From Fibrobacter sp. UWB16 (GTDB lineage Bacteria; Fibrobacterota; Fibrobacteria; Fibrobacterales; Fibrobacteraceae), in the NCBI RefSeq assembly GCF_900215325.1, contig NZ_OCMS01000006.1:58330-122329 (forward strand): DNA of 64,000 nucleotides. The letters are read 5' to 3'. The stretch's first letter is position 1, and every line of letters begins with the position of its first letter. Both the position numbers and the translations under genes were made by a program. The notes beneath the pieces are model-generated. The model had not been told where the DNA came from, did not search any database, and saw nothing but the letters and a program-made list of their open reading frames with translations. Positions 25,666-34,169 of this stretch are shown here, piece after piece.

Positions 25666-26853
25666 ATGGAAAAACGCACAGGACTTTTTGCAAATGGAAT
25701 TATATGGTTTGGCGTCGCCATCTCCGTTTCCGAAATCGAAGCGGGTATAGAAATTGGCGCTGCCGCAGCAAGGGATTCGCTCTGGCTCCCGCTCGTGCTC
25801 GGGCACATTTTTGGCGGCATCCTGCTCTTTTTCGTGGGCCTCATCGGCGCACGCGTTCGCCTGAACGCCATGGAAACAACAAAATCCTCATTCGGCAAAT
25901 ACGGTTCCAAATTTTTCGCCGCGCTGAACACATTCCAGTTGCTCGCTTGGGTCGCTGTTTTGAACGCTCAAGGCGCTTCGGCATTGGCAGGGCTCAACTT
26001 GCCAATTTCGTTCCCGCTCACGTGCGTGATTCTCGCAGCTCTCATCGCCATCTGGGTTTACGTAGGCATCCGCCGTTCCGCCAACGTGACGACCGTCGTG
26101 ATGGCAGCCCTCGCCGTTTTGCTCGCGATTCTTTCTGTGAAGTTGTTCGGACTCGACAGTTCACCCGCAGGTGCCGCCGGAAACGCAGCAACCGCGCTCA
26201 AGTTCTGGAACATTTTCGAGATTTCCATTGCCATGCCGATTTCTTGGTTGCCCGTGATTTCGGACTACACGAAGGACGCCGAAAAGCCCGTAAAGGCAAC
26301 AGCAATCTCTGCACTCGCCTATACATTCGCAAGTCTCTGGATGTACATTATCGGTATCGAAATTTCGGGCATTGGCGCAGGCAACAACATCGCGCAAGCC
26401 ATTCTCCTCGCAGGCCTCGGACTCCCGGGAATCATCATCGTAGTGCTCTCGACAGTGACAACAAACTTCCTTGCGGCAAACTCCGCAGGCGAATCATCCA
26501 AGGCGATTTACAGTAAAATAAATCCAAAAATTGCAGGTGTTGTCGTGAGTTTCTTGAGCGCAGCTCTCGCCATTTCGGGAATCATGGAGCACTACATCAG
26601 CTTCCTTTACCTGATTGCTTCCGTATTCGCCCCGATGGCCGCCGTTCTCTTGGTCTCGTTCTACTTTTCCAAGGAACGCACCGAATCGCTCGGCGCTTGG
26701 CTCTGGAACATTTTCGCCTGGCTTGCGGGCTTTATCGCTTACCAAGTGGCGGAACATTTCGACTCCGTTTTCCTCGGCCCCACGCTCCTTGCAGTTATCG
26801 TTTCGGCAGCATTTGCATCCGTGCGCGTACTCTCGGAAAAGAAAGATTTTTAA
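25666..26853 (+). CDS. NCS1-family transporter (CytX-like), probable vitamin precursor uptake
   Basis: 395 aa with about 12 hydrophobic segments. The start NGIIWFGVAISVSEIEAG and the block MPISWLPVISDYTKDAEKP are typical of CytX/CodB-type NCS1 permeases. CytX is usually predicted to import hydroxymethylpyrimidine for thiamine synthesis. Here the next gene (13 nt downstream) is a pyridoxal/pyridoxamine kinase, and an NCS1 protein (yeast Tpn1) is a known vitamin B6 importer, so B6 uptake is at least as likely (inference). No TPP riboswitch pattern is visible in the leader. A strong ribosome site (ACAGGAGGCGTAAC) precedes the ATG. Confidence 0.85.
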   Translation: MEKRTGLFANGIIWFGVAISVSEIEAGIEIGAAAARDSLWLPLVLGHIFGGILLFFVGLIGARVRLNAMETTKSSFGKYGSKFFAALNTFQLLAWVAVLNAQGASALAGLNLPISFPLTCVILAALIAIWVYVGIRRSANVTTVVMAALAVLLAILSVKLFGLDSSPAGAAGNAATALKFWNIFEISIAMPISWLPVISDYTKDAEKPVKATAISALAYTFASLWMYIIGIEISGIGAGNNIAQAILLAGLGLPGIIIVVLSTVTTNFLAANSAGESSKAIYSKINPKIAGVVVSFLSAALAISGIMEHYISFLYLIASVFAPMAAVLLVSFYFSKERTESLGAWLWNIFAWLAGFIAYQVAEHFDSVFLGPTLLAVIVSAAFASVRVLSEKKDF

Positions 26854-26866
26854 TTTTTAGTTCGCC

Positions 26867-27697
26867 ATGTCTCAAAAGAAAATCGCGTTAATTAATGATG
26901 TTACAGGATTTGGTCGGTGCTCCATCGCAGTCATGGCACCGATTGTTTCCGCCATGAAAATTCAAGCGGTAACAATACCAACCGCTGTTCTTTCGGCGCA
27001 CACGCAGTTCCCCGAATACTACTTCGACGACTACACTTCAAAAATGCGCGATTACATTCAAACCTACAAGGATTTGAATTTATCATTCGACGCCATTGCT
27101 TCTGGGTTCCTCGGTTCCGAAGAACAGGTCGACATTGTCATTGATTTCTTCAAGACGTTCAAGAAAAACGGCTCGTTTACCTTGGTGGACCCCGTGATGG
27201 GCGACTACGGCAAGCTCTACGAAACGTACACGCCAACTTTGTGCGAAAAGATGAAAGCGCTCGTCCATTACGCCGACATCTTGACGCCGAACTTGACAGA
27301 ACTTTGCACGCTGACCGACGTTGAATACCGCACCGAAGGATTCACCGACGCCGAACTCGGCGAAATGTGCCGCAAACTCACGGAACAAGGCCCCGAACAC
27401 ATCGTCGTGACCGGCATTCCGTACAATAGCAAGCAAATCATGAACTACGTCTACAGCAAAGGCGAAGAACCGCGAATCGTGATGGTGGACCGCATCGGCG
27501 GCGACCGCAGCGGAACCGGAGACGTCATCAGTTCAATCATCGCGGGCATGTACATGAACGGCCACGATTTTTACGAATCGGTCAAAAAGGCCGCAGAATT
27601 TGTAACAAAGTGCATCCGCTACTGCGAAGACAACAACGTTCCCACGCATTGGGGACTGTGCTTCGAGATGTATCTTCGTGACTTGATGGAGGATTAA
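26867..27697 (+). CDS. pdxY: Pyridoxal/pyridoxamine kinase
   Basis: 276 aa ribokinase-like (PfkB/PdxK) kinase. It opens KKIALINDVTGFGRCSIAVM and has PTAVLSAHTQFPEYYF, DPVMGDYGKLY, LTPNLTELCTL and the anion-hole block GGDRSGTGDVISS (about residues 213-225) with the catalytic Asp. It phosphorylates B6 vitamers in salvage to PLP. Its TAA is followed directly by the ATG of the radical SAM gene, so they are co-translated. A ThiD-type HMP kinase is a less likely reading, because the NDVTGFGRCS opening is characteristic of pyridoxal/pyridoxamine kinases. Confidence 0.87.
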   Translation: MSQKKIALINDVTGFGRCSIAVMAPIVSAMKIQAVTIPTAVLSAHTQFPEYYFDDYTSKMRDYIQTYKDLNLSFDAIASGFLGSEEQVDIVIDFFKTFKKNGSFTLVDPVMGDYGKLYETYTPTLCEKMKALVHYADILTPNLTELCTLTDVEYRTEGFTDAELGEMCRKLTEQGPEHIVVTGIPYNSKQIMNYVYSKGEEPRIVMVDRIGGDRSGTGDVISSIIAGMYMNGHDFYESVKKAAEFVTKCIRYCEDNNVPTHWGLCFEMYLRDLMED

Positions 27698-28357
27698 ATG
27701 GTTGTTTATACTGTAACTGGAAACGTTGGACAAGCAGGCTACCTCGACATCGCCAACAGCGGCGACATCACAGGCAAGAACATTTACGTGAACATGACAA
27801 ACCGCTGCCCGTGCAGTTGCGTTTTTTGCTTGCGCCAGACAAAGAAAATGATGGAAGGCAATTCGCTCTGGCTCAAAGGCGGCGAACCGAGCGTCGATGG
27901 CGTCATGAGCATTTTCGACAAATACGACCTTTCCGTCATCAACGAACTCGTCTTTTGCGGCTACGGCGAACCGCTTGAACGTCTCCATGACGTGTGCAAA
28001 GTCATCGACTTGCTGCACGGTAAATACCCGAATTTAAAAGTACGCCTCAATACGAACGGACTTGCAAACCTGATCCATAATCGAGACGTAACGCCGGAAC
28101 TCGAAGGCCGTTTCAACACCGTTTCCATCTCGATGAACGCCCCGGACGCCGAAGAATTCCTGGAACTCACGCGTTCGAGATTTGGAATCCAGTCCTTCGA
28201 CGCGCTGAAAGAATTCGCAGTGCTTGCAAAAGAACATGTGCCAAATGTGGTGATGACCGTCGTCGAGAAAGTGATGCCCGAAGAAAAAATCGAACGCTGC
28301 CGCAAGATTTGCGAAGAGCTCGGCGTCACGCTGAGAGTAAGGCCCTTCGAAAGCTAA
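27698..28357 (+). CDS. TatD-linked radical SAM protein
   Basis: 219 aa. The cluster motif C37-X3-C41-X2-C44 lies in MTNRCPCSCVFCLRQTKK, followed by VFCGYGEPL (the GGE-like SAM motif) and VRLNTNGLANL. This is the short radical SAM family usually found fused to or next to TatD nucleases. No TatD gene is in this window; instead it is coupled to a pyridoxal kinase (start codon adjacent to its stop). The substrate is unknown. A perfect terminator follows 21 nt after the stop, closing a three-gene operon. Confidence 0.85.
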   Translation: MVVYTVTGNVGQAGYLDIANSGDITGKNIYVNMTNRCPCSCVFCLRQTKKMMEGNSLWLKGGEPSVDGVMSIFDKYDLSVINELVFCGYGEPLERLHDVCKVIDLLHGKYPNLKVRLNTNGLANLIHNRDVTPELEGRFNTVSISMNAPDAEEFLELTRSRFGIQSFDALKEFAVLAKEHVPNVVMTVVEKVMPEEKIERCRKICEELGVTLRVRPFES

Positions 28358-28378
28358 GGAATAAAGCTAAGAAATGCT

Positions 28379-28405
28379 GCCGCCGACAAAATCGGCGGCT
28401 TTTTT
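28379..28405 (+). terminator. Rho-independent terminator of the NCS1-kinase-rSAM operon
   Basis: GCCGCCGA (28379-28386), 5-nt loop, TCGGCGGC (28392-28399), then six T. Perfect 8-bp GC-rich stem. Confidence 0.95.
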
Positions 28406-28411
28406 GCAAAG

Positions 28412-29296
28412 TTACCCTTTAATCTTCTGCAAAATACCCTTCACCCATTCCGGTTTAATAAAGAATACCGCAATGGCAATCACGGTTGAAGTATGGAAAA
28501 GGCTATGGAAAACAACCGAGGCTGCAATATAAGGGTCTAATCCAGAGATGCGGATAAAATTGAATAAATTAAACAAAATATGAATAAGGATCATCAAAGA
28601 CCCAGCCACCAAAACCGGCACATTCTTTTTCACAAGCGCAAATACGCCAACCGCTAAATAAACAACGCCAAAGAAAGCAAGTTGAAAAACGGGAGTTTGC
28701 ACACAAATAAAATGAGACAAGCTATTCAATCCGCTTACGGCAAAGCAGATAGCGCAAAGCCGGAACAAGCCCAAATTAAAATCTTCATTCGCAATAGCCA
28801 CGCTTTCATCTCGCTTTTTAGGAACAACAAAGAACGCCGCCACGGCAACGACAACATTTATGTTAAAAATCAAGCTAATGAAGCTCTGGGCAAGATTCAC
28901 TTCTCGCATTTCATTCCCCAACAAACCGCTTATAGGATTCATAGCGAACGCACACAATACAACCCAGATAAGGAACGGCACCGCCAATATTTTTAGCGCC
29001 TTCACGCTCTTTTTGACAAGCGCAAATATCCCTAGCGCAAGTAAAACGGCAAAAGCCAAGACACCGAGCAGCACAACTAAGCCAACTCCCGAGGCAATCA
29101 ACAGTCCGACCGTCGCAAGCAAATCTTCAAACGACGAATTTGTAAGCGCGCTCCACAGCGAACTGAAAAATCCACCGTGCCCAGCCATAAAGGACGTATT
29201 GAAGACAAAGTTCAATACATTCACAATGTACACGATAGCGCAAACCCTGAACAAAGCCAAGTTTCCGTTGAATTGATTTTTTTCTCCTTCGCTCAT
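28412..29296 (-). CDS. Multi-pass membrane protein with internal duplication, unknown function
   Basis: 294 aa with about eight hydrophobic segments. The two halves are similar: NLALFRVCAIVYIVNVLNFV at about residue 10 and NLGLFRLCAICFAVSGLNSL at about residue 174, each followed by an 'ALGIFALVKK' or 'AVGVFALVKKNV' segment. This indicates an internal duplication of a four-helix unit. A short charged link (VPKKRDES) separates them. GAGGGG precedes the ATG. No family recognised; no functional neighbour. Its 3' end lies only 7 nt from the opposing operon terminator. Confidence 0.7.
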   Translation of the reverse strand: MSEGEKNQFNGNLALFRVCAIVYIVNVLNFVFNTSFMAGHGGFFSSLWSALTNSSFEDLLATVGLLIASGVGLVVLLGVLAFAVLLALGIFALVKKSVKALKILAVPFLIWVVLCAFAMNPISGLLGNEMREVNLAQSFISLIFNINVVVAVAAFFVVPKKRDESVAIANEDFNLGLFRLCAICFAVSGLNSLSHFICVQTPVFQLAFFGVVYLAVGVFALVKKNVPVLVAGSLMILIHILFNLFNFIRISGLDPYIAASVVFHSLFHTSTVIAIAVFFIKPEWVKGILQKIKG

Positions 29297-29343
29297 TTGG
29301 CCCCTCTATTATTGGATTAAATATATTACCTCGTTCTAAAAAT

Positions 29344-29375
29344 ACAAAAACGACCCGAATTTTATTCCGAGTCGT
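29344..29375 (-). terminator. Terminator downstream of lysC
   Basis: On the minus strand ACGACTCGGAAT pairs with ATTCGGGTCGT (29364-29375 with 29350-29360, one bulge), loop AAA, followed by TTTTTGTATTTTT. Confidence 0.7.
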
Positions 29376-29387
29376 CTTTAAAATGTT

Positions 29388-29434
29388 ACTGGATCCTTCG
29401 ACGCGATGCCTCGCGGCATCTTGCTCAGGATGAC
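29388..29434. repeat. Intergenic palindromic repeat, third GGATCCT copy
   Basis: Starts ACTGGATCCTTCG and ends CTCAGGATGACAAT, with an inner GATGCC-TCGC-GGCATC hairpin. It lies between the lysC stop and its distal terminator, beside another GC hairpin (GCGGGG/CCCCGC, 29453-29468). Confidence 0.7.
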
Positions 29435-29474
29435 AATCGCGCGTTATATTAAGCGGGGCGTGCCCCGCCATTTT

Positions 29475-30794
29475 TTACTTCACGAAGGCGGCGTAGATGG
29501 CCTTGATAGCCTTTTCAGTATCGGCTTCGTCAACACCAGTGATGATATTGATCTGGGAAGAACCCTGGTCGATAATGCGGACGTTTACCTTGTTTTCTGC
29601 GAGAGCCGTAAAGAGCTTTGCAGCAACACCGATCTTGTTCGTCATGCCGTGACCCACAGTAGCGATAAGAGCGATGCCCGGGAAAATCTTGATACGGTCC
29701 GGACGCATCTGCTGCGTGATGTCTTCGAGGACAACGTCTTGCACGGCGTCGAGAGCCTTGGAATCCACAACGATGCTCATGGAGTCAATTGCACTCGGGC
29801 AGAGTTCGTAGGAGAGTCCTTCGCTTTCGAGAACGGCGAGCACGCGGCGGCCAAAGCCAACTTCCTTGTTCATCATGGACTTTTCGATGTAGATCATCGA
29901 GAAGCCCTTGCGGCCTGCAACACCCGTAATCGGGAGCTTTGCGCTTTCCGGAGTCGGGCCAATGATGGTGCCTGCGTCTTCCGGGCGGTTCGTGTTGCGG
30001 ATGTTGATAGGAATCTTCTTGGCGCGGCACGGAGCGATGGATTCGTCGTGAAGCACGCTTGCACCGGAGTAAGCGAGTTCGCGGATTTCGCGGTAGCTCA
30101 CGTATTCGATCGGGAGCGGGCTTTCGACGATGCGCGGGTCAGCCATGAGCATGCCCGAAACATCGGTCCAGTTTTCGTACTTGGCAGCGTCAATGCCGTT
30201 AGCAAGGATAGCGCCAGTGATGTCGGAACCGCCACGGCTGAAGGTCTTCACTTCGCCACGGAGGTTAGAGCCATAGAAGCCCGGCAATACGTACAACTGA
30301 TTTTCGTCGCCGAGAGCCTTTGCAATTTCTTCGTAGGTTTTCGGAGCGATGCGGTACTTGTCATCGAAAGTGATGAGCGGGTAGCTATCGACGAAGTTTG
30401 CACCGAGATACTTTGCCATGAGGCGTGCGCAGAGGAATTCGCCACGGCTCACGAGGAAGTCCGTGCTCACGGATTCCGGATGATTCTTGAGCTTGTCTTC
30501 GAGGCTGTCGAGGTCTTCGGTAAGCTTGTCTTCAAGACCGAGGTCCTTGCAAATTTCATCATAACGCTGGCGGATGAGGTTCCACGGCGTAGAGAAATCG
30601 AGGCCCTTGGAGGCGAGATCATAGGTGCTGTAGAGGAGGTCGGTCAGCTTGGTTTCTTTCGGGTTACGCTTGCCCGGAGCAGAAACGACGATGACTTTGC
30701 GGTTCTTGTCGCTTTCGACAATGGCCTTGATTTTTTTGAACTGACCTGCGTCGGCAACAGAGGAGCCGCCGAACTTACATACGATTCTAGACAT
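29475..30794 (-). CDS. lysC: Aspartate kinase
   Basis: 439 aa. It phosphorylates aspartate, the entry step to lysine, threonine, methionine and diaminopimelate. The N-terminal kinase domain opens MSRIVCKFGGSSVADAGQFK and has SRGEFLCARL and SRGGSDITGAILA. Two C-terminal ACT-type regions (GFSMIYIEKSMMNKEVGFG and MTNKIGVAAKLFTALAE) suggest feedback control. I chose the ATG at 30794 because it opens the family N-terminus and follows AAAGGAATAAC. An upstream in-frame extension to 30911 runs through a base-paired leader and does not look like protein. No other amino-acid genes are adjacent. Confidence 0.95.
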   Translation of the reverse strand: MSRIVCKFGGSSVADAGQFKKIKAIVESDKNRKVIVVSAPGKRNPKETKLTDLLYSTYDLASKGLDFSTPWNLIRQRYDEICKDLGLEDKLTEDLDSLEDKLKNHPESVSTDFLVSRGEFLCARLMAKYLGANFVDSYPLITFDDKYRIAPKTYEEIAKALGDENQLYVLPGFYGSNLRGEVKTFSRGGSDITGAILANGIDAAKYENWTDVSGMLMADPRIVESPLPIEYVSYREIRELAYSGASVLHDESIAPCRAKKIPINIRNTNRPEDAGTIIGPTPESAKLPITGVAGRKGFSMIYIEKSMMNKEVGFGRRVLAVLESEGLSYELCPSAIDSMSIVVDSKALDAVQDVVLEDITQQMRPDRIKIFPGIALIATVGHGMTNKIGVAAKLFTALAENKVNVRIIDQGSSQINIITGVDEADTEKAIKAIYAAFVK

Positions 30795-30810
30795 GTTATT
30801 CCTTTGGGCC

Positions 30811-30881
30811 GCTGACCTCTCAGCTTCAAGCTTGACCGCTTTCCTCGCGATCATACCCCGTTCGGGATATTGCCCAAGCTT
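30811..30881 (-). promoter_or_regulatory. Candidate structured leader of lysC mRNA
   Basis: On the minus strand a 7-bp stem (CAAGCTT 30875-30881 with AAGCTTG 30828-30834) encloses two hairpins, 30853-30870 (7 bp) and 30834-30852 (6 bp, one G-U), forming a three-way junction. A further hairpin, GCTGA/TCAGC (30811-30824), sits just before the ribosome site at about 30799-30803. It does not match the lysine, SAM or TPP riboswitch patterns that I know. It could be a riboswitch-like attenuator of lysC, or chance pairing. Confidence 0.35.
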
Positions 30882-31043
30882 ACCCATCGAGCCAGCCACT
30901 TGGTGTTTCACGACGGCATTTTACCGCCGCGCGGGCACAATGTAGAAATTTAAAATGCGACTGGCTAGGGGGTACAACACCTCCAAAAACTCCAATTACT
31001 ATATTCCCATAATGAATTGTGTTTTAGGAAAAAGGAGAAAATC

Positions 31044-32138
31044 ATGAAATACACCTTGCTTACGGCTGTGGCATCCGCATTCCTCATCGCCGCCTGCAGC
31101 GACAGTAACCCCTCAAGTGCCCCAAACGCCATTAGCGACAGCAATCCGTCAAGTTCCTCAAATGCCAATGGCGACAGCAATCCGTCATCCTCAAACGCCA
31201 ACGGCGATAACACCGCCTCTGACAAAAATCCAAATTCAATAACAGGAACACTATACGTCGACGAATCACAACATTTGCTGGTCACAACATTCACAGACGT
31301 CCATGGTAACCGTTGCGATCTAGAAAACGACAATTTGATTTGGAAATCTCTAACAAAAGACGTCGTAACGGATTCCTTCGACTACGAATTCATTGGCGAT
31401 ACGCTTGTCCTCTACGATTATTACGAAGGCGGAATCGAAGAGTACGGCGACCTGTACGTGGGTGGCACAGCAGGCAACATTTACGGCACCTGGGTCTATA
31501 CCGGCTCTGAACGCAACCGAAAAACAGGCGAAGAAGAACACTCCACAAACACCCGTTACGTGACCCGAACCTACACTTACGCTCCGGGAAAAGTGACCAT
31601 CAGTGTCGAATACCACATGGACCTTTACGTTGCCGATGAACAGGAAAGAGGCTACATGGAATCCAGCTTTATGGTGGAATTGTATGGTTATCTCGCCCGC
31701 AGAAGCCACATGGACGACGTCATCTACATCATGGACAACGAAGATCAAGCTAGCAGCATCGCCCAAAGCATTGAAAATAACGGCGTTCAAATTATCGAAG
31801 GCTCAAAGACAAATCAAACCTTCAAAATTGGCGACAAGACATACACCGTAACCGTCAAGAAAGCGGAAACGACACTCCACTTTTCCGGACGCACCAACCG
31901 AGAAGTAAAACTCGAAGTGACCGACGGCACCACCACCTGCAGCAGTTACGCCATCTACAAGACGGTAGACGAAAACCTCTGCAAAACGGAAAATCTTGAA
32001 TATTTTACGGTCTATGATGACGAAGACGAAGATGGCAACAAGCTCTTCTACGTTTCGAGGTACAAAAACACCGACCACGAAAAGTTCCAGGAATGCCTCA
32101 GCAGCATCGCGATACCGATTACGGATATAAAGAACTAA
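31044..32138 (+). CDS. Lipoprotein with Ser/Asn/Asp-rich repeat linker
   Basis: 364 aa. The signal peptide (KYTLLTAVASAFLIAACSDS) has lipobox IAAC with the lipidated Cys at about residue 18. A low-complexity linker follows at about residues 20-65, built on DSNPSS and NANGD repeats, a common spacer in Fibrobacter surface lipoproteins. The remaining ~300 residues are mostly beta-type with no recognised domain. The ATG at 31044 follows AAAGGAGAAAATC; a TTG 27 nt upstream is rejected. Single-gene unit with its own terminator. Probably exported and anchored in the outer membrane; function unknown. Confidence 0.85.
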   Translation: MKYTLLTAVASAFLIAACSDSNPSSAPNAISDSNPSSSSNANGDSNPSSSNANGDNTASDKNPNSITGTLYVDESQHLLVTTFTDVHGNRCDLENDNLIWKSLTKDVVTDSFDYEFIGDTLVLYDYYEGGIEEYGDLYVGGTAGNIYGTWVYTGSERNRKTGEEEHSTNTRYVTRTYTYAPGKVTISVEYHMDLYVADEQERGYMESSFMVELYGYLARRSHMDDVIYIMDNEDQASSIAQSIENNGVQIIEGSKTNQTFKIGDKTYTVTVKKAETTLHFSGRTNREVKLEVTDGTTTCSSYAIYKTVDENLCKTENLEYFTVYDDEDEDGNKLFYVSRYKNTDHEKFQECLSSIAIPITDIKN

Positions 32139-32149
32139 ACCTGGTAACA

Positions 32150-32176
32150 AAGGCTCCATAAGGAGCCTTATTTTTT
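32150..32176 (+). terminator. Rho-independent terminator of the lipoprotein gene
   Basis: AAGGCTCC (32150-32157), loop ATAA, GGAGCCTT (32162-32169), then A and six T. Confidence 0.93.
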
Positions 32177-32254
32177 ATAAAAATTTACCGAATAATTTGG
32201 CGAAAAAAGCGTGTTATATAGTAGGAGCCATCTCAAATAGAACTTTGAAGATCT

Positions 32255-33199
32255 ATGAAAAAACACGAACAACTGATGCTTATCGCCGCCAAGTCAAACA
32301 TTCCCGTGCTATTGCAGGGGGAATCAGGAGTCGGCAAGGAAATCGCCGCTAGGTTTATCCATGAACACAGCCCACGAAGCAAGGGGCCATTCGTAGCACT
32401 CAACTGTGGAGCCATTGCACGTAACCTCGCCGAGAGCCTTTTGGAAGGCGCCAAGAAAGGCTCTTACACCGGAGCCGCGTGCGATCACCAGGGCATTGTG
32501 CAAGCCGCAAACGGCGGCACGCTATTCCTCGACGAAATCGGCGAGATGCCATTCGACATGCAGAGCAAGCTTTTACGCATCCTGCAGGAACATTCCGTGC
32601 TCCCGCTCGGGGCCACGCAAAACGAACCGGTCGACTTCAGGCTTATATGCGCCACAAACCGCGACTTGCAAAACGAAATCCACAGCGGGAACTTCCGCAA
32701 GGACCTGTTCTTCAGGCTGAACGCCTTCCCCATCGTGATCCCGCCGCTCCGCAACCGGGACGACTTCGCCGACATCGCCACAGCCATTTGGAACGATATC
32801 ACAGCAAGGACTTTTGCCGTTCAACTCCTGCTCCGCAAATGGGAAATCAGGGCGCTTTCCAGATACGACTGGCCGGGCAATATCCGCCAGCTGAAAAACG
32901 TCCTCCAGCGCTACGCACTATTAAGGCAACACGAAATATCGCTTGAAGAAATCCTCTCCGAAGAATTTTCGCACCAGACGATAAACGATATCGATGAACA
33001 CTACACGTACTGCAACACACGAGCCTCGGCACCGAATTGGCAATTTATTCAAAAAGCGCTATACGAACACAATGGGAATAAAAGCAGAGCCGCCAAAGCG
33101 CTCAAAATCAGCCGCGGATGCCTGTGCTACCAAATAAAAAAGCACGAGCTCCGCGAATGGAACTCGTGCGAAAAATTGAACCGCCCGATTGAAGCTTGA
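32255..33199 (+). CDS. Sigma-54-dependent activator without sensor domain (PspF-like layout)
   Basis: 314 aa. The AAA+ domain starts almost at residue 1: Walker A GESGVGKE (about 23-30), ESLLEGAKKGSYTGA (the sigma-54 contact loop), Walker B GGTLFLDEIGEMPFD, then RLICATNRDL, RKDLFFRLNAFPI and YDWPGNIRQLKNV. A Fis-type helix-turn-helix ends the protein (NKSRAAKALKISRGCLCYQI). The GAFTGA loop reads GSYTGA, a variant. No receiver, GAF or PAS domain is present, so activity must be controlled by a partner or by expression. There is no strong ribosome site. Its target is unknown; the next genes face the other way. Confidence 0.88.
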   Translation: MKKHEQLMLIAAKSNIPVLLQGESGVGKEIAARFIHEHSPRSKGPFVALNCGAIARNLAESLLEGAKKGSYTGAACDHQGIVQAANGGTLFLDEIGEMPFDMQSKLLRILQEHSVLPLGATQNEPVDFRLICATNRDLQNEIHSGNFRKDLFFRLNAFPIVIPPLRNRDDFADIATAIWNDITARTFAVQLLLRKWEIRALSRYDWPGNIRQLKNVLQRYALLRQHEISLEEILSEEFSHQTINDIDEHYTYCNTRASAPNWQFIQKALYEHNGNKSRAAKALKISRGCLCYQIKKHELREWNSCEKLNRPIEA

Positions 33200-33225
33200 G
33201 CAAGCCAAATCAGAACGGGAACGAA

Positions 33226-34140
33226 TTAGAACTTCACGCCGACGGCGATGTAATGGTTGCCGCCTTCAAACGCCGGGCGCGGGCTATAAGCGTAGTCAAA
33301 CACAACCATGCCAAACGTCACACCGAGACCGCCACTGATCGCATCTTCGGTATCCGGGCGGACTGCATAGCCCATGCGGAACGAAAGCATGTCGAAGTAG
33401 ACCACTTCACCGCCAATCAAGACTTGCGCCTTTGTATCGGCACGGCGGTACGCATCTACAGACAAATGCACCATCCAACGGTCAAGAATCGGGATGAATC
33501 CCGTCACGCCCGCCTGGAGCGCAAGCGGTGCCGCTTCTTTCTCAGATTCATACTTGCTTGCAAAACCGAGATTCGTGAAGTTCGCACCGAATGATAAATA
33601 CTGATTCACGCGGAAAGAGCCACCACCATCGACCGAGAACAAAAATCCAGTTTCGTCATCAATCGTCTGCGTGGCAAAACGTGCCGAGGCCGCCCAGTTG
33701 AAAACCTTGGAACGGCTACCAAAACCCGCCAAAAGCGACCAAGCGTAAGAGCCATATTCCGAAGTCTTGAGGCCATTCTCGTCACGACCTTCAATATTGT
33801 CGTAACCCAAAAAGTCAACGGCAAGCCCTAGCGTGTACTTTTTGCCAAGCGGAAGGCCATAGTAAGCCGAAACAAAGTTATCGGCACCGCCATTGCCAAA
33901 AATCACCTGACTGAGTCCAAATTCCGCATCGTTTGCAACGCTCATTGCAAGCGGATTGCGCGAAATTTCGGACACGCGGCCGGGATCAGCAACGCCTGCA
34001 CCCGAGAGCGCAGCCGCACGCGGCGAAACCTGCATCGCAAGGAACTTCATCGTCACACCGCCCGGGTCCAAATGCCAATACTCCCCTGCAAATGCGAGGG
34101 AACCAACAGTTAGTGCAAACGAAATAAGCTTTTTGAACAT
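33226..34140 (-). CDS. PorV/PorQ-family outer-membrane beta-barrel protein
   Basis: 304 aa. A signal peptide (FKKLISFALTVGSLAFAGEY) is followed by PRAAALSGAGVADPGRVSEI, the start pattern of the PorV/UPF0164 barrel family. Alternating hydrophobic strands continue to the terminal AVGVKF, a typical outer-membrane C-terminus. PorV-type proteins act in type IX secretion in Bacteroidetes; a similar role in Fibrobacter is inference. The ATG at 34140 is chosen over a TTG 18 nt upstream. Upstream, the phosphohexomutase ends 29 nt away on the same strand, so both may share a transcript. Confidence 0.8.
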   Translation of the reverse strand: MFKKLISFALTVGSLAFAGEYWHLDPGGVTMKFLAMQVSPRAAALSGAGVADPGRVSEISRNPLAMSVANDAEFGLSQVIFGNGGADNFVSAYYGLPLGKKYTLGLAVDFLGYDNIEGRDENGLKTSEYGSYAWSLLAGFGSRSKVFNWAASARFATQTIDDETGFLFSVDGGGSFRVNQYLSFGANFTNLGFASKYESEKEAAPLALQAGVTGFIPILDRWMVHLSVDAYRRADTKAQVLIGGEVVYFDMLSFRMGYAVRPDTEDAISGGLGVTFGMVVFDYAYSPRPAFEGGNHYIAVGVKF

Positions 34141-34169
34141 ACGATTAATAAGATACAAAAAAGTCGAAG

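Noticed and set aside
29406..30815. 469-codon open frame antisense to lysC
   Set aside because: Shadow frame; lysC motifs are on the other strand.
30795..30911. 39-residue N-terminal extension of aspartate kinase
   Set aside because: The extension has no similarity to the family; the ATG at 30794 gives the standard MSRIVCKFGGSS start with a good ribosome site.
32185..32215. Sigma-54 promoter before the sigma-54 activator gene
   Set aside because: TTGGC and GC are present but the GG-to-GC spacing is 8, not 10.
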